Part shown: piece after piece, positions 1 to 7,960 of the stretch
Numbering within the stretch: the first letter of the stretch is position 1
Layout: each line of letters begins with the position of its first letter
Origin: Halostagnicola sp. A56
GTDB lineage: Archaea > Halobacteriota > Halobacteria > Halobacteriales > Natrialbaceae
Assembly: GCF_000691505.1 (NCBI RefSeq)
Contig: NZ_JMIP02000014.1
Span: 237,943-301,942, forward strand
DNA length: 64,000 bases
Direction of reading: 5' to 3'
Notes under the pieces: model-generated
Database searches by the model: none
Told to the model about the DNA's origin: nothing
What the model saw: only the letters and a program-made list of their open reading frames with translations
Position numbers and translations under genes: made by a program

Positions 1-414
1 CCCCTCGAAATCGACTCTCGGTGCGTCCATCGCGGCGGCGTGGGCGAGGTCGTACAGTCGGTGGTCGCCCTCGAGGAGGTCGTGGCGTTCGGTCAGCGCT
101 AGTGCGAACGCGGCGTTTACGGCCGTGATTTCGGGGTCGGAACTCGACGATATTCGCTCGAGGCCGGGCCTCGAGGGCGTTTCCGGCCGATCCGCGACAG
201 CAGCCGCGAGCGACGACTCGAGGAAGGAAAGCAGTTTCTCGCCGGGACCTACAGAGAGGGTGATGTCGTCGGCGTAGATGTCTTTCATGTGATTTGCGAT
301 TTGGTAGCAGTGAGCGAGTTGCCGTCGCTCGATGCGTTTGCCCCCGAGCGCGAGATAGAGCACTTCGTCGATCGACTGGGTGTGTGAGGGGTGGGCCTGT
401 TCGTAACGGGCCAT
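1..414 (-). CDS. Hypothetical protein, C-terminus beyond the window
   Basis: The frame is open for 138 codons from an ATG at 414 to the window edge and has haloarchaeal codon use with many C or G third positions, so it is a real gene cut by the window. The protein begins MARYEQAHPSHTQS, has a short basic stretch (KRIERRQ, about residues 26-32) and then an alternation of acidic and alanine-rich helices. I see no signal peptide, membrane segment or metal motif. I do not recognise the family and assign no function. A later start at Met45 is possible but would drop well-formed coding sequence. Confidence 0.6.
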   Translation of the reverse strand, partial: MARYEQAHPSHTQSIDEVLYLALGGKRIERRQLAHCYQIANHMKDIYADDITLSVGPGEKLLSFLESSLAAAVADRPETPSRPGLERISSSSDPEITAVNAAFALALTERHDLLEGDHRLYDLAHAAAMDAPRVDFEG

Positions 415-969
415 GTGTCGGACGGGATGTTTAAGCCCGCGGAGAAGATATCCAATCATGGCAACCGATCCTCTAAGGGGTTGGAAGCCACGTCTCGGGT
501 GTCACTACCACCCGGGGCATTTCAATACGAAACGCCCCCTTCCGTGGAGTTTTGGCTTCCATTTGCTGCAATGATTTGTAGTGTCATATAACTACTGTTT
601 CAGCCCGGGAATAATGTCTCCTCGAATGAGTAGGAGGTGTCTCGAGTTGTTCGACACGGATTGCTGCTAGAGTCTTGAACACTACTATCGCTGGCAACAC
701 TGATTTCCACACCCTCCCCAGCCGATTCGCTCACTCGTTCCCTCGTTCGCTCATCCCTCGCACGGCTTTCTGTCGCGGATCGCTATCGCGACCCGCGATA
801 GAGCGCGCGCCACCGCACGTGGCTTCGCCGGCACAGTGTGACAACTTCGGTTCGTTCCATTGGATCACAGGGGTTCTCTATTCGTTTTCCTGCTCTTCCT
901 TTCGCTCGAGGCCGTGGTTGCAAGCGCCCGGCGTAGCTTCTTACTCTCGAGCGGTGTACCTCGCCCGCC
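415..969. other. Non-coding stretch with structured segment
   Basis: There is no convincing gene in these 555 bases. The part from 483 to 560 contains nested inverted repeats (listed separately), and 616-657 holds two smaller ones (CTCCT/AGGAG and GTGTC/GACAC). The part from about 700 to 830 is repetitive CGTTCGCTC-type sequence often found between haloarchaeal genes. The short frames that cross it have poor haloarchaeal amino-acid composition (arginine- and serine-rich, few acidic residues). The promoter of the following oxidoreductase gene must lie in the last 100 bases. Confidence 0.6.
483..560. repeat. Nested inverted repeats, three-way-junction-like
   Basis: GGAAGCCA at 483-490 pairs perfectly with TGGCTTCC at 553-560. 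Inside it lie two adjacent hairpins: CGGGTG (496-501) with CACCCG (509-514), and GGGGCATTTC (514-523) with GAAACGCCCC (529-538), the latter with one G-T type mismatch and a 5-base loop. The set could fold as a three-branched RNA. It is not a tRNA because no T-arm sits directly before the closing stem. Function unknown. Confidence 0.4.
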
Positions 970-1821
970 ATGGCTATCGACACAGTCCTCGTCGTGGGAG
1001 CGACGGGAACGCAAGGCGGTGCCGTCGCCCGGCACCTCCTCGAGCGGGATTTCGAGGTCCTCGCGCTGACTCGAGACAAGGACAAGCATCAGTCTCACCA
1101 CCTCGCCGAGCGGGGGGCCGAACTCGTCGAAGGGTCGCTCGCGGAGAAAAACACCATCGAGCCGCTGGTCGAGGAGGCCGATGGCGTCTTTCTGATGACT
1201 AACTACTGGGAGCACGGCTACGACGACGAGGTCGCCCAGGGACGAAACGCGGTCGAGTTGATCGACGAAGTAGGCGTCGAGCATCTCGTCTTCTCGTCGG
1301 TCGGCGGGGCCGACCGCGACACCGGAATCTCGCACTTCGACTCTAAGTGGGAGATCGAGGGGCTGATCGACGACCACGGTATTCCAGCGACGGTCGTCCG
1401 TCCGGTCTTCTTCGCCCAGAACTTCGAGGGCTTTCGTGACGCCATCGAAGACGGCACGCTCGCGATGGGTCTCGAACCCTCGAACCCCCTCCAAATCCTC
1501 GACATCGAAGATCTGGGGGCGTTCGTCGCGGCGGTGTTTTCAGACCCCGGCGAACACGAGGGTGAATCCTACGAACTAGCGAGCGACGAACTCCCGCTTC
1601 GCGCGATGGCGATTCGATTCGCCGACGCGCTCGAGCGACCCGTTCGCGCCCAGCACCTTTCGATCGACGACGTCGAGGAGAGCCAGGGCGAGGAGTTCGC
1701 CGTGATGTTCGAGTGGTTCAACGACGCGGGCTACGAGTCGCCGATCGACGACCTCCGGGCGGAGTTCGACGTTTCGTTCAATCGCCTCGAGACCTACCTC
1801 GAGCGAGAGTGGCTCGAGTAA
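970..1821 (+). CDS. NmrA-family NAD(P)-binding oxidoreductase/regulator
   Basis: This 283-residue protein starts with a Rossmann dinucleotide-binding loop, GATGTQGGAVARHLL (about residues 10-24), followed by the NmrA-like pattern of a second strand ending in TRDKDK and a loop SSVGGADRDTGISHFDSKWEIE around residue 114. The atypical short-chain dehydrogenase fold of the NmrA/HSCARG family fits; these proteins bind NAD(P) and often act as redox sensors rather than classical enzymes. The YxxxK catalytic pair of true short-chain dehydrogenases is replaced by a HFDSK segment, as is usual for the family. The gene stands alone, with long non-coding sequence on both sides. The substrate or partner cannot be told from the sequence. 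Confidence 0.85.
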   Translation: MAIDTVLVVGATGTQGGAVARHLLERDFEVLALTRDKDKHQSHHLAERGAELVEGSLAEKNTIEPLVEEADGVFLMTNYWEHGYDDEVAQGRNAVELIDEVGVEHLVFSSVGGADRDTGISHFDSKWEIEGLIDDHGIPATVVRPVFFAQNFEGFRDAIEDGTLAMGLEPSNPLQILDIEDLGAFVAAVFSDPGEHEGESYELASDELPLRAMAIRFADALERPVRAQHLSIDDVEESQGEEFAVMFEWFNDAGYESPIDDLRAEFDVSFNRLETYLEREWLE

Positions 1822-2056
1822 CCGCTGTGTACGCTGACGGACGTGATTCCGCAGACGACCGTCTCTCGAGTCGACACGCCGACCCGTAGCATTTACCGGA
1901 AAATTCGTCCGGGAATCGGTCTAAACTCGGGCCGACACCGATCACCACCGAACTCGTCGCGTTTGCCTCGAGGATTCCGTTCGTTCACCCGGCGGCCGGA
2001 TGTGGCAACATTTTCCTGATTAGCCTAGCCCCGTCAGGGTTCGCCTGATTGCGGAA

Positions 2057-2090
2057 GGGTATAGGAGTCGGGTGCTAGTCTCCGATACCC
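2057..2090. promoter_or_regulatory. Palindrome over TATA box of the reductase operon
   Basis: GGGTATAGGAG (2057-2067) is matched 10 of 11 by the reverse complement of CTCCGATACCC (2080-2090), with a 12-base spacer. The left arm includes a TATA-like TATAG at 2060-2064, about 30 bp before the ATG at 2092, and the right arm ends one base before that ATG. This is where a repressor would block a leaderless transcript. The regulator is unknown. Confidence 0.5.
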
Positions 2091-2091
2091 G

Positions 2092-2160
2092 ATGAGCGCG
2101 ACAGTTATCTCGAGTACGGTAGCGGCTACTCGTCTTCTGACACGGCGGTGGTTTGCGTGA
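2092..2160 (+). CDS. Putative 22-residue leader peptide ORF
   Basis: An ATG at 2092 opens 22 codons (starting MSATVISSTVAATR, ending TRRWFA) whose TGA at 2158-2160 overlaps the GTG start of the reductase at 2157 (GTGA). The ATG lies at the expected transcription start for the TATA-like element at 2060, so the ORF would be the first translated unit of a leaderless mRNA and would couple translation into the reductase. It is too short to judge by codon use alone. It contains no cysteine, unlike some bacterial leader peptides of sulfur operons. Real translation is an inference. Confidence 0.4.
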   Translation: MSATVISSTVAATRLLTRRWFA

Positions 2161-3857
2161 ACACGACAGAGCAATACAAACAGAATAAACACCCCCTCGA
2201 TGTCATCGACGACGTCTACGAGTACGCCGAGGACGAACTCACCTTCGAGGAGATCGAAGAGCGAGCGGGCGACGGTGAGTGGGAACGGCTGAAGTGGGCC
2301 GGCATGTACGCCCAGAAGCAGCAGGGCTACTTCATGATCCGAACGAAGGTCCCCGGTGGAAAACTCACGCCGGAGCAGGCCGAGGTCATCGGCGAGGTCA
2401 CCGACGACCTCGCTGTCGCTCCCGAGGAGTACGGCGGCGAAGAGCAGAACGAACTCTGGGGCGACGCGTACCTCGACATCACGACCCGACAGGACATCCA
2501 GAAACACTGGATCCGCGTCGAGGACGTCCCGGAGATGTGGGACCGGTACGACGAGGTCGGCCTGACGACGGTACAGGGCTGTGGCGACGGCGCTCGAAAC
2601 GTCCTCGGCTGCCCCGCGGCCGGACTCGACGATCACGAGTGCTTTAACGCACAGCCGGTTATCGACGCGGTCTCGGACTACTTCACCGGGAACCGCGAGT
2701 ACGCCAACCTCCCGCGGAAGTTCAAAATGACGATCACCGGCTGTGCCCACGACTGCGCACAGTCCCAGATCAACGACATCGGACTCGTCCCCGCGAAAAA
2801 GGAAATAGACGGCGAGTACCTCTACGGATTCCACGCCCGCGTCGGCGGCGGCCTCTCCGACGGCCCGCGGATGGGATCGGAACTCGACGCCTTCATCCGA
2901 CCCGAAGACGCCGTCGAGTTCTGTCGCGCCGTCGCCCAGACGTTCAAGGAGATCGGTGACCGCAACAACCGCGGCGTCTGCCGCATGCGGTATCTGGTCC
3001 AGCAACTCGGTCCGGAAAAGTTCGAGGAAGCCATCCGCGACCGCTGTACGATCGACCTGCCTACCGCTGGCGAGAACCTGACCGTCGGCTACAAGGGCGA
3101 CCACGTCGGCGTCCACGACCAGAAACAGGACGGTCTGCAGTACGTCGGCTTCAACGTAATCGCTGGCCGGATGGGTGGCGACGAGTTCGCCCAAGCCGCC
3201 CGCGCAGCGGAGAAATACGGCACCGAGGAGGCCTCCGTTCGCCTCGCGACCGACCAGAACTTCCTCATCACGCACATCCCCGAGGAGAACGTCGAGGATC
3301 TGCTCGCAGAGCCCTTCGCCGCAGACTACCAGCCGGATCCCGGCCCGTTCTCCCGCGGTGCGGTCGGCTGTACGGGCAACGAGTTCTGTAACTACGCGAT
3401 CATCGAGACGAAAAAGCGTACCAAGCGCTGGGCTCGAGAACTCGACGAGCGCATCGACACGCCCGACGACCTCGAGGTCGTCCGGATGCACATGTCGGGC
3501 TGCTCGGCTTCCTGTGCACAGCCCCAGATCGCGGACATCGGCTTCCGCGGCGAGACCGTCAAACTCGAGGGCGACGACTCACCCAACGAAGAGGGCGACA
3601 ACCTCGTCGAAGGGATGGACTTCGGCCTCGGCGGTTCGCTCGGTACGGACAACGAGTTCCTCGACTGGATCGAACACGCGGTTCCGGCCGATTCGGTGAT
3701 TCCGGCGCTCGAGCGACTGTTCGACGCCTACGCCGACGAAAAGTACGACGACGAGCAGTTCTACGCCTGGTGTCGCCGCGTCGACAACGACCGGCTACGC
3801 TCGATCATGCAACAGGCCGACGCTCCCGTTGCAGGAGGTGTTGCCCATGGGGACTGA
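2157..3857 (+). CDS. Siroheme nitrite/sulfite reductase
   Basis: The 566-residue protein belongs to the ferredoxin-type nitrite/sulfite reductase family, which performs the six-electron reduction of nitrite to ammonia or sulfite to sulfide with siroheme coupled to a 4Fe-4S cluster. The C-terminal half carries the diagnostic cluster/siroheme cysteines CTGNEFC (Cx5C) and GCSASC (Cx3C), followed by AQPQIADIGF. The N-terminal half has a parallel TGCAHDCAQSQINDIG and an RxVLGCPAAG segment. I chose the GTG at 2157 (MNTTEQYKQ) because it overlaps the leader ORF; a GTG at 2148 is the alternative. It overlaps the next gene by 11 bases, so the two form an operon. Whether nitrite or sulfite is the physiological substrate cannot be read directly; the partner gene favours an F420-fed sulfite or nitrite reductase. 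Confidence 0.9.
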   Translation: MNTTEQYKQNKHPLDVIDDVYEYAEDELTFEEIEERAGDGEWERLKWAGMYAQKQQGYFMIRTKVPGGKLTPEQAEVIGEVTDDLAVAPEEYGGEEQNELWGDAYLDITTRQDIQKHWIRVEDVPEMWDRYDEVGLTTVQGCGDGARNVLGCPAAGLDDHECFNAQPVIDAVSDYFTGNREYANLPRKFKMTITGCAHDCAQSQINDIGLVPAKKEIDGEYLYGFHARVGGGLSDGPRMGSELDAFIRPEDAVEFCRAVAQTFKEIGDRNNRGVCRMRYLVQQLGPEKFEEAIRDRCTIDLPTAGENLTVGYKGDHVGVHDQKQDGLQYVGFNVIAGRMGGDEFAQAARAAEKYGTEEASVRLATDQNFLITHIPEENVEDLLAEPFAADYQPDPGPFSRGAVGCTGNEFCNYAIIETKKRTKRWARELDERIDTPDDLEVVRMHMSGCSASCAQPQIADIGFRGETVKLEGDDSPNEEGDNLVEGMDFGLGGSLGTDNEFLDWIEHAVPADSVIPALERLFDAYADEKYDDEQFYAWCRRVDNDRLRSIMQQADAPVAGGVAHGD

Positions 3858-5493
3858 TGGCGAGAACGAGCGAAGCGAGTCCTCGGAGCGAACGAGCGGC
3901 GAGGACCAGCCGTTCCCGGGCGTTCCCGAATCGGACAGTGACGACGGCGACAAAGACGTAATCGTTCCCGAGACCACCGGCCACGCGCCGCGGTCGCGAG
4001 CCGTCACCGACAACGCTCGAGAGGGTGCGATTCAGCCCGCAGCCGATGGTGCAAGCGGCCATTCCGATGGCGCTGGTGGCAGTTGCTCACCCAACACCTG
4101 TACCTGCGGCGAGAAAACGCAGGAAAAGACCGTCGCGACCGACGGTGCGGGTGTCGCGAACGTCGACGAGATGGGCGAACTCGGCGACCTCGAGTTCACC
4201 GACCCCGCGGAGGGGATCAGTCAGGACGTCGACAACGGTTCGCCAGACGAGCGCGTCGGCGTTCCCGACGGCGTCGACCTTGAGACGCCCGAGTACTCGA
4301 TCCGCTCGGAGATGAACGACATCGAGACGCCGGACGAGAAGACCTGGTTCATGGAACTGGACGAGGCAGTCATCGACGACGGCCGCTGTATCCAGTGTGG
4401 AACCTGTGTCGCCGCCTGTCCATCGGACTCGATCGGCGTCGGCGACGACGGCCTGCCGGAACTGGTCAAGATGTGTACGGGCTGTTCGCTCTGTTGGGAC
4501 TTCTGTCCCCGCGGCGGCATGCGCTACGAGCGCCAGTGGAAGATCACCGGCGGCGACGACAACGTCAAGGGCGCCGGCGACCCGATCACGGAGTTCTCCG
4601 CCCGGGTCGACGAGGACTGGACCGAGGGTGCACAGGACGGCGGCGTCGTCACGACCGTCCTCTCGCACCTCCTCGAGGCTGGCGAGATCGACGGCGCGCT
4701 CATCGCGACCGAGAGCGACGAGGAAGCCTGGAAGGCCGAAAGCTACCTCGCGACGAGCCACGAGGATCTGATCGAGAACGCCGGCACGATATACAACCAG
4801 ACGCTGGCGCTCGGCAACCTCGACCTCGAGCAGTGGGAGCATAAGCTCCCGGACAAGCCGTTCGACGAACTTAGCCTCGCGCTCGTCGGAACGCCGTGTG
4901 AGATCGAGGGGATCCGCGCGCTGCAGGACTTCGAGTGGGACTATCAGGCCCAAAACGAGGGCATCCGCGCGGTCGATTACACAATCGCGCTGATGTGTAC
5001 GAAGAACTTCAACTACTACAGCCTCATGGGCGAGCAGTTGGAGGACCAGCGCGGCATCTCCCCCGACGAGATCGGCAAGATGGACGTCCTCCACGGCAAG
5101 CTCATGGTCTACGACCACGACGGCGAGATGATCTTAGACGAGGACATCGAGAACTTCCACGACGCCGCGCTCAAAGGCTGTGACGAGTGTGCGGACTTCA
5201 CCGGCTTCTGTGCCGACCTCACCGTCGGCTCGGTCGGTTCTTCCGACGAGTACTCGAGCGTTATCGTTCGAACCGAACAGGGCATGAAAGCCTGGGAGAT
5301 CACCGAACCCGATCTGGACTACCACGATCTGGAGGACAAGTCCGCGGTCGGTAAGCTCCAGGGCTGGGACAAGAAAAAGGCCTTCGAGAGCCTCGAACGA
5401 CCGTTCGATCCCGACGCGCCTCGGTTCATCGACTATACGGATCACGCGGAGAACTACGGCACCGAGTTGAATCCGCACGACTACGGTCACTAA
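3847..5493 (+). CDS. FrhB/FpoF-like F420H2 dehydrogenase subunit with two 4Fe-4S motifs
   Basis: The 548-residue protein has a long acidic N-terminal extension (about 160 residues) with a small cysteine group C80, C85, C87; then two 4Fe-4S motifs, CIQCGTCVAACP (C181-C191) and CTGCSLCWDFCP (C210-C220); then the FrhB N- and C-terminal domains, with the landmarks ALVGTPCEIEGIRAL and CDECADFTGFCADLTVGSVG. FrhB-type subunits bind FAD and coenzyme F420 and pass electrons between F420H2 and iron-sulfur clusters; haloarchaea make F420. The ATG at 3847 has a GGAGGTG ribosome site six bases upstream. Overlap with the siroheme reductase implies that it delivers electrons from F420H2 to that enzyme, as the fused N-terminal half of methanogen Fsr does. 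That partnership is inferred. Confidence 0.85.
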   Translation: MGTDGENERSESSERTSGEDQPFPGVPESDSDDGDKDVIVPETTGHAPRSRAVTDNAREGAIQPAADGASGHSDGAGGSCSPNTCTCGEKTQEKTVATDGAGVANVDEMGELGDLEFTDPAEGISQDVDNGSPDERVGVPDGVDLETPEYSIRSEMNDIETPDEKTWFMELDEAVIDDGRCIQCGTCVAACPSDSIGVGDDGLPELVKMCTGCSLCWDFCPRGGMRYERQWKITGGDDNVKGAGDPITEFSARVDEDWTEGAQDGGVVTTVLSHLLEAGEIDGALIATESDEEAWKAESYLATSHEDLIENAGTIYNQTLALGNLDLEQWEHKLPDKPFDELSLALVGTPCEIEGIRALQDFEWDYQAQNEGIRAVDYTIALMCTKNFNYYSLMGEQLEDQRGISPDEIGKMDVLHGKLMVYDHDGEMILDEDIENFHDAALKGCDECADFTGFCADLTVGSVGSSDEYSSVIVRTEQGMKAWEITEPDLDYHDLEDKSAVGKLQGWDKKKAFESLERPFDPDAPRFIDYTDHAENYGTELNPHDYGH

Positions 5494-5604
5494 TCGGTCC
5501 GCTTCCGTTCGATTTCTTCGGTTTTGCCGCGTTTCTCCTGCCCACGCTGACCGGTCCAACCTCCCGTGCAGTGGACTTATCGACGGACGGGCGGAAGTGA
5601 GGGT

Positions 5605-6201
5605 ATGGCGTCTACAATTCGAATCGCGACGCTCGCTGACGCTGACGCGATTCGCGACATCTACGCCCCGTTCTGCGAGGAGTCGGCGGTGACGTTCGAG
5701 GAAACGGTCCCCACCGAAGCCGAGGTGGCAGCGCGCGTCGAGTCGACGCTCGAGCGCTATCCGTGGCTCGTCTGCGAACGCGACGAGGTCGTCGGCTACG
5801 CCTACGCGAGCGCGTTGCGCCCGCGTCGGGCCTACGAGTGGGTCGTCGAACTCTCCGTCTACGTCGCCGACGGTGCTCGCGGCGACGGGGTCGGCCGCGG
5901 ACTGTACGCGTCGCTGTTCGCGATTCTCGAGCGCCAGGGCGTCTGTGACGCCTACGCCGTGACGACGCTGCCGAACCCGGAGACGGTCCGATTTCACGAA
6001 CGCCTCGGCTTCGAGCGGTTAGTCGACTTCCCGCGGATCGGATACACGCAGGGCGAGTGGCACGACGTGCGCTGGTGGCGACGGCCGATTGCGACGAAAC
6101 CCGAGACCCCCTCCCGTCCAACCCCGCTTCCAGACGTTCGCGACTCGCCCGACTGGGCGGAACTGGTTGCGACGGGTGAAACGCACCTCGAGTCGGCCTA
6201 A
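5605..6201 (+). CDS. GNAT acetyltransferase, phosphinothricin-acetyltransferase-like
   Basis: The protein has 198 residues. The opening IRIATLADADAIRDIYAPFC and the acetyl-CoA loop region VYVADGARGDGVGRGLY (RxxGxG/A type, about residues 88-104) identify the GNAT fold, and the pattern FEETVPTEAEV plus GFERLVDFPRIGYTQGEW is that of the PAT/BAR-like subfamily of amino-group N-acetyltransferases (for example methionine sulfone or sulfoximine acetylation). The likely role is acetylating an amino acid or analogue; the substrate is unknown. The proline-rich tail of about 35 residues after the domain is unusual in length. Transcribed alone, with thiE following 76 bases later. Confidence 0.85.
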   Translation: MASTIRIATLADADAIRDIYAPFCEESAVTFEETVPTEAEVAARVESTLERYPWLVCERDEVVGYAYASALRPRRAYEWVVELSVYVADGARGDGVGRGLYASLFAILERQGVCDAYAVTTLPNPETVRFHERLGFERLVDFPRIGYTQGEWHDVRWWRRPIATKPETPSRPTPLPDVRDSPDWAELVATGETHLESA

Positions 6202-6277
6202 CGGTCCCGCTCCGACTTGCTACCCGCCGCCGCGTGCCGTCCAAAGCGATTTACCCGACCACCTCATGATATCTCCC

Positions 6278-6973
6278 ATGAATCAATCGATGTGGCGAAC
6301 CTACCTCGTCACCCAGTCGTCGCTGTCTGAGGGCCGATCGACACCCGAGATCGTCCGGGCTGCGATCGACGGCGGGATCGACGCCGTCCAGCTCCGAGAC
6401 AAGGGCCTCGAGGCGCGGGATCGATACGAGATCGGCCTCGAGTGCAGGGAACTCACCGACGCGGCGGGCGTCGATCTGATCGTCAACGACCGTGTCGACC
6501 TCGCGCGGGCGATCGACGCCGATGGCGTCCACCTCGGCCAGTCCGATCTCCCGATCGCGGTCGCTCGAGACCTGCTCGGACCCGACGCGATCGTGGGCTG
6601 TTCGGCCTCGACGGTTGCGGAGGCGACGAAAGCGGAAGCCGACGGCGCGGATTATCTCGGCGTCGGTTCGATCTACGGTACGTCTTCGAAGGACGTCGAG
6701 GAGTCAAAAGACGGCGTCGGCCCCGATCGGATTCGCGATGTCGTCGACGCGGTGTCGATTCCGGTCGTCGGCATCGGCGGCATAACCGCCGAGAACGCGG
6801 GGCCGGTCGTGCGATCGGGCGCGGCGGGCGTCGCGGTCATCAGCCAGATCACGGCGGCCGCCGACCCGCGCGCGGCGACCGAATCGCTCTCTGAAGCCGT
6901 CGAGTCGGCCCGGACGACCGACGGCCCGCCGGGAAACGGACCGGCGGCCGTCGATGGAGGTGATACTCGATGA
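6278..6973 (+). CDS. thiE: Thiamine-phosphate synthase
   Basis: ThiE joins hydroxymethylpyrimidine diphosphate and thiazole phosphate to give thiamine phosphate in the cytosol. The 231-residue protein has the family's TIM-barrel landmarks in order: YLVTQ, GGIDAVQLRDKG, DLIVNDRVDLA, DGVHLGQSDLP, VGCSAST, ADYLGVGSIYGTSSK and VVGIGGITAEN. The C-terminus carries an extra glycine- and proline-containing tail of about 30 residues. The start MNQSMW at 6278 is preferred; an in-frame ATG at 6266 is the alternative. The stop overlaps the start of thiM by four bases (ATGA), so the pair is translationally coupled. Confidence 0.95.
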   Translation: MNQSMWRTYLVTQSSLSEGRSTPEIVRAAIDGGIDAVQLRDKGLEARDRYEIGLECRELTDAAGVDLIVNDRVDLARAIDADGVHLGQSDLPIAVARDLLGPDAIVGCSASTVAEATKAEADGADYLGVGSIYGTSSKDVEESKDGVGPDRIRDVVDAVSIPVVGIGGITAENAGPVVRSGAAGVAVISQITAAADPRAATESLSEAVESARTTDGPPGNGPAAVDGGDTR

Positions 6974-7803
6974 CCGAACTCGGTACTGCGACGAGTACGG
7001 ACCTCGGGCGGACACTCGAGCGACTCCAGGAGGCGGAACCGCTCGTCCAGGCGCTGACGAATCAGGTGACGATGAACGACGTGGCGAACCTCATCCTCCA
7101 CTGGGGCGCGCTGCCGGTCATGGCCGATTCGCCCGGCGACGCGGGCGAGATGGCCCAGATAGCGGGCGGGGTTCTCATCAACGCCGGGCAGATCGAGGAG
7201 TACAAAGTTGAGGCGATGATCGAGGCCGGACGGGCGGCGAACGACCGCGGAATCCCCGTCGTCCTCGATCCGGTCGGCGTCGGGTCGACGTCGTCCCGAA
7301 AGGCCGTCGCCGAGCGACTCCTCTCGGAAGTCGACTTCGCCGCGATCAAGGGGAACTACGGCGAGATCAGCGCGCTCTCGGGCGTCGAGGCGGACGTCAA
7401 GGGCGTCGAATCGATCGGCGACTACGACGACATCGACGAGACGGCTCGCTCGCTCGCGGATTCGACGGGCGCGGTCGTCGTCGCCTCCGGCGTCGAAGAT
7501 ATCGTCGTAGACCACCATCGCGCCGTCGGCGTCGCCGCGGGCCACGAGATGATGGGCGAGGTCGTCGGCACCGGCTGTATGCTCGGCGCGACCCTCGCCG
7601 CGTTCTGCGGCGCACTCGAAGACAACCGCGCGGGAGCGCTTTTCGGGACGCTCGCGTTCGGACTCGCCGGCGAACGCGCGACCGATCTGTCGTACAACGG
7701 TCCGGCGAGCTACAAAACGAACTTCCTCGATTCCGTCGCCGAATTCTCCCCTGCGATCGTCGATGAGATCGATCTCGAGGGCCGGGTGACGCGACTCGAG
7801 TGA
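6970..7803 (+). CDS. thiM: Hydroxyethylthiazole kinase
   Basis: ThiM phosphorylates 4-methyl-5-hydroxyethylthiazole, a salvage step that supplies ThiE. The 277-residue protein shows the ribokinase-like ThiM landmarks: LVQALTNQVTMNDVAN (residues 24-39), the PVMADSP loop, NAGQ, VVLDPVGVGSTSSR, KGNYGEISALSG, and the phosphate/anion-hole segment VVGTGCMLGATLAAFCG with the expected GTGC core. Length is typical. It overlaps thiE by ATGA. No TPP riboswitch is visible upstream of the pair, so control, if any, would be by a protein regulator. Confidence 0.95.
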   Translation: MTELGTATSTDLGRTLERLQEAEPLVQALTNQVTMNDVANLILHWGALPVMADSPGDAGEMAQIAGGVLINAGQIEEYKVEAMIEAGRAANDRGIPVVLDPVGVGSTSSRKAVAERLLSEVDFAAIKGNYGEISALSGVEADVKGVESIGDYDDIDETARSLADSTGAVVVASGVEDIVVDHHRAVGVAAGHEMMGEVVGTGCMLGATLAAFCGALEDNRAGALFGTLAFGLAGERATDLSYNGPASYKTNFLDSVAEFSPAIVDEIDLEGRVTRLE

Positions 7804-7960
7804 GAGTTCGGCGATCCGACTCGTTGACTCGACGTCGAGTGTGCGGTCTCGAGTGGCGCTCGGTCGGTTCGACTCGAGTGACGCGGTTCGCGTACGTCAC
7901 TTCGATCGATCGAAGTCTCCAACAGCTATGTCCCTCGAGCGAGAACGCTACTCTGTACCA

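Noticed and set aside
483-560. tRNA-sized cloverleaf
   Set aside because: The outer stem and total length of 78 bases look tRNA-like, but the last hairpin is 15 bases from the closing stem, and no anticodon arm or T-loop is correctly placed.
2034-3491. 485-codon frame antisense to the siroheme reductase
   Set aside because: It is the mirror of a well-supported gene with siroheme motifs; GC-rich third positions leave long open frames on the other strand.
6200-6277. TPP riboswitch before thiE
   Set aside because: Only 76 bases separate the genes and I see no thi-box sequences.
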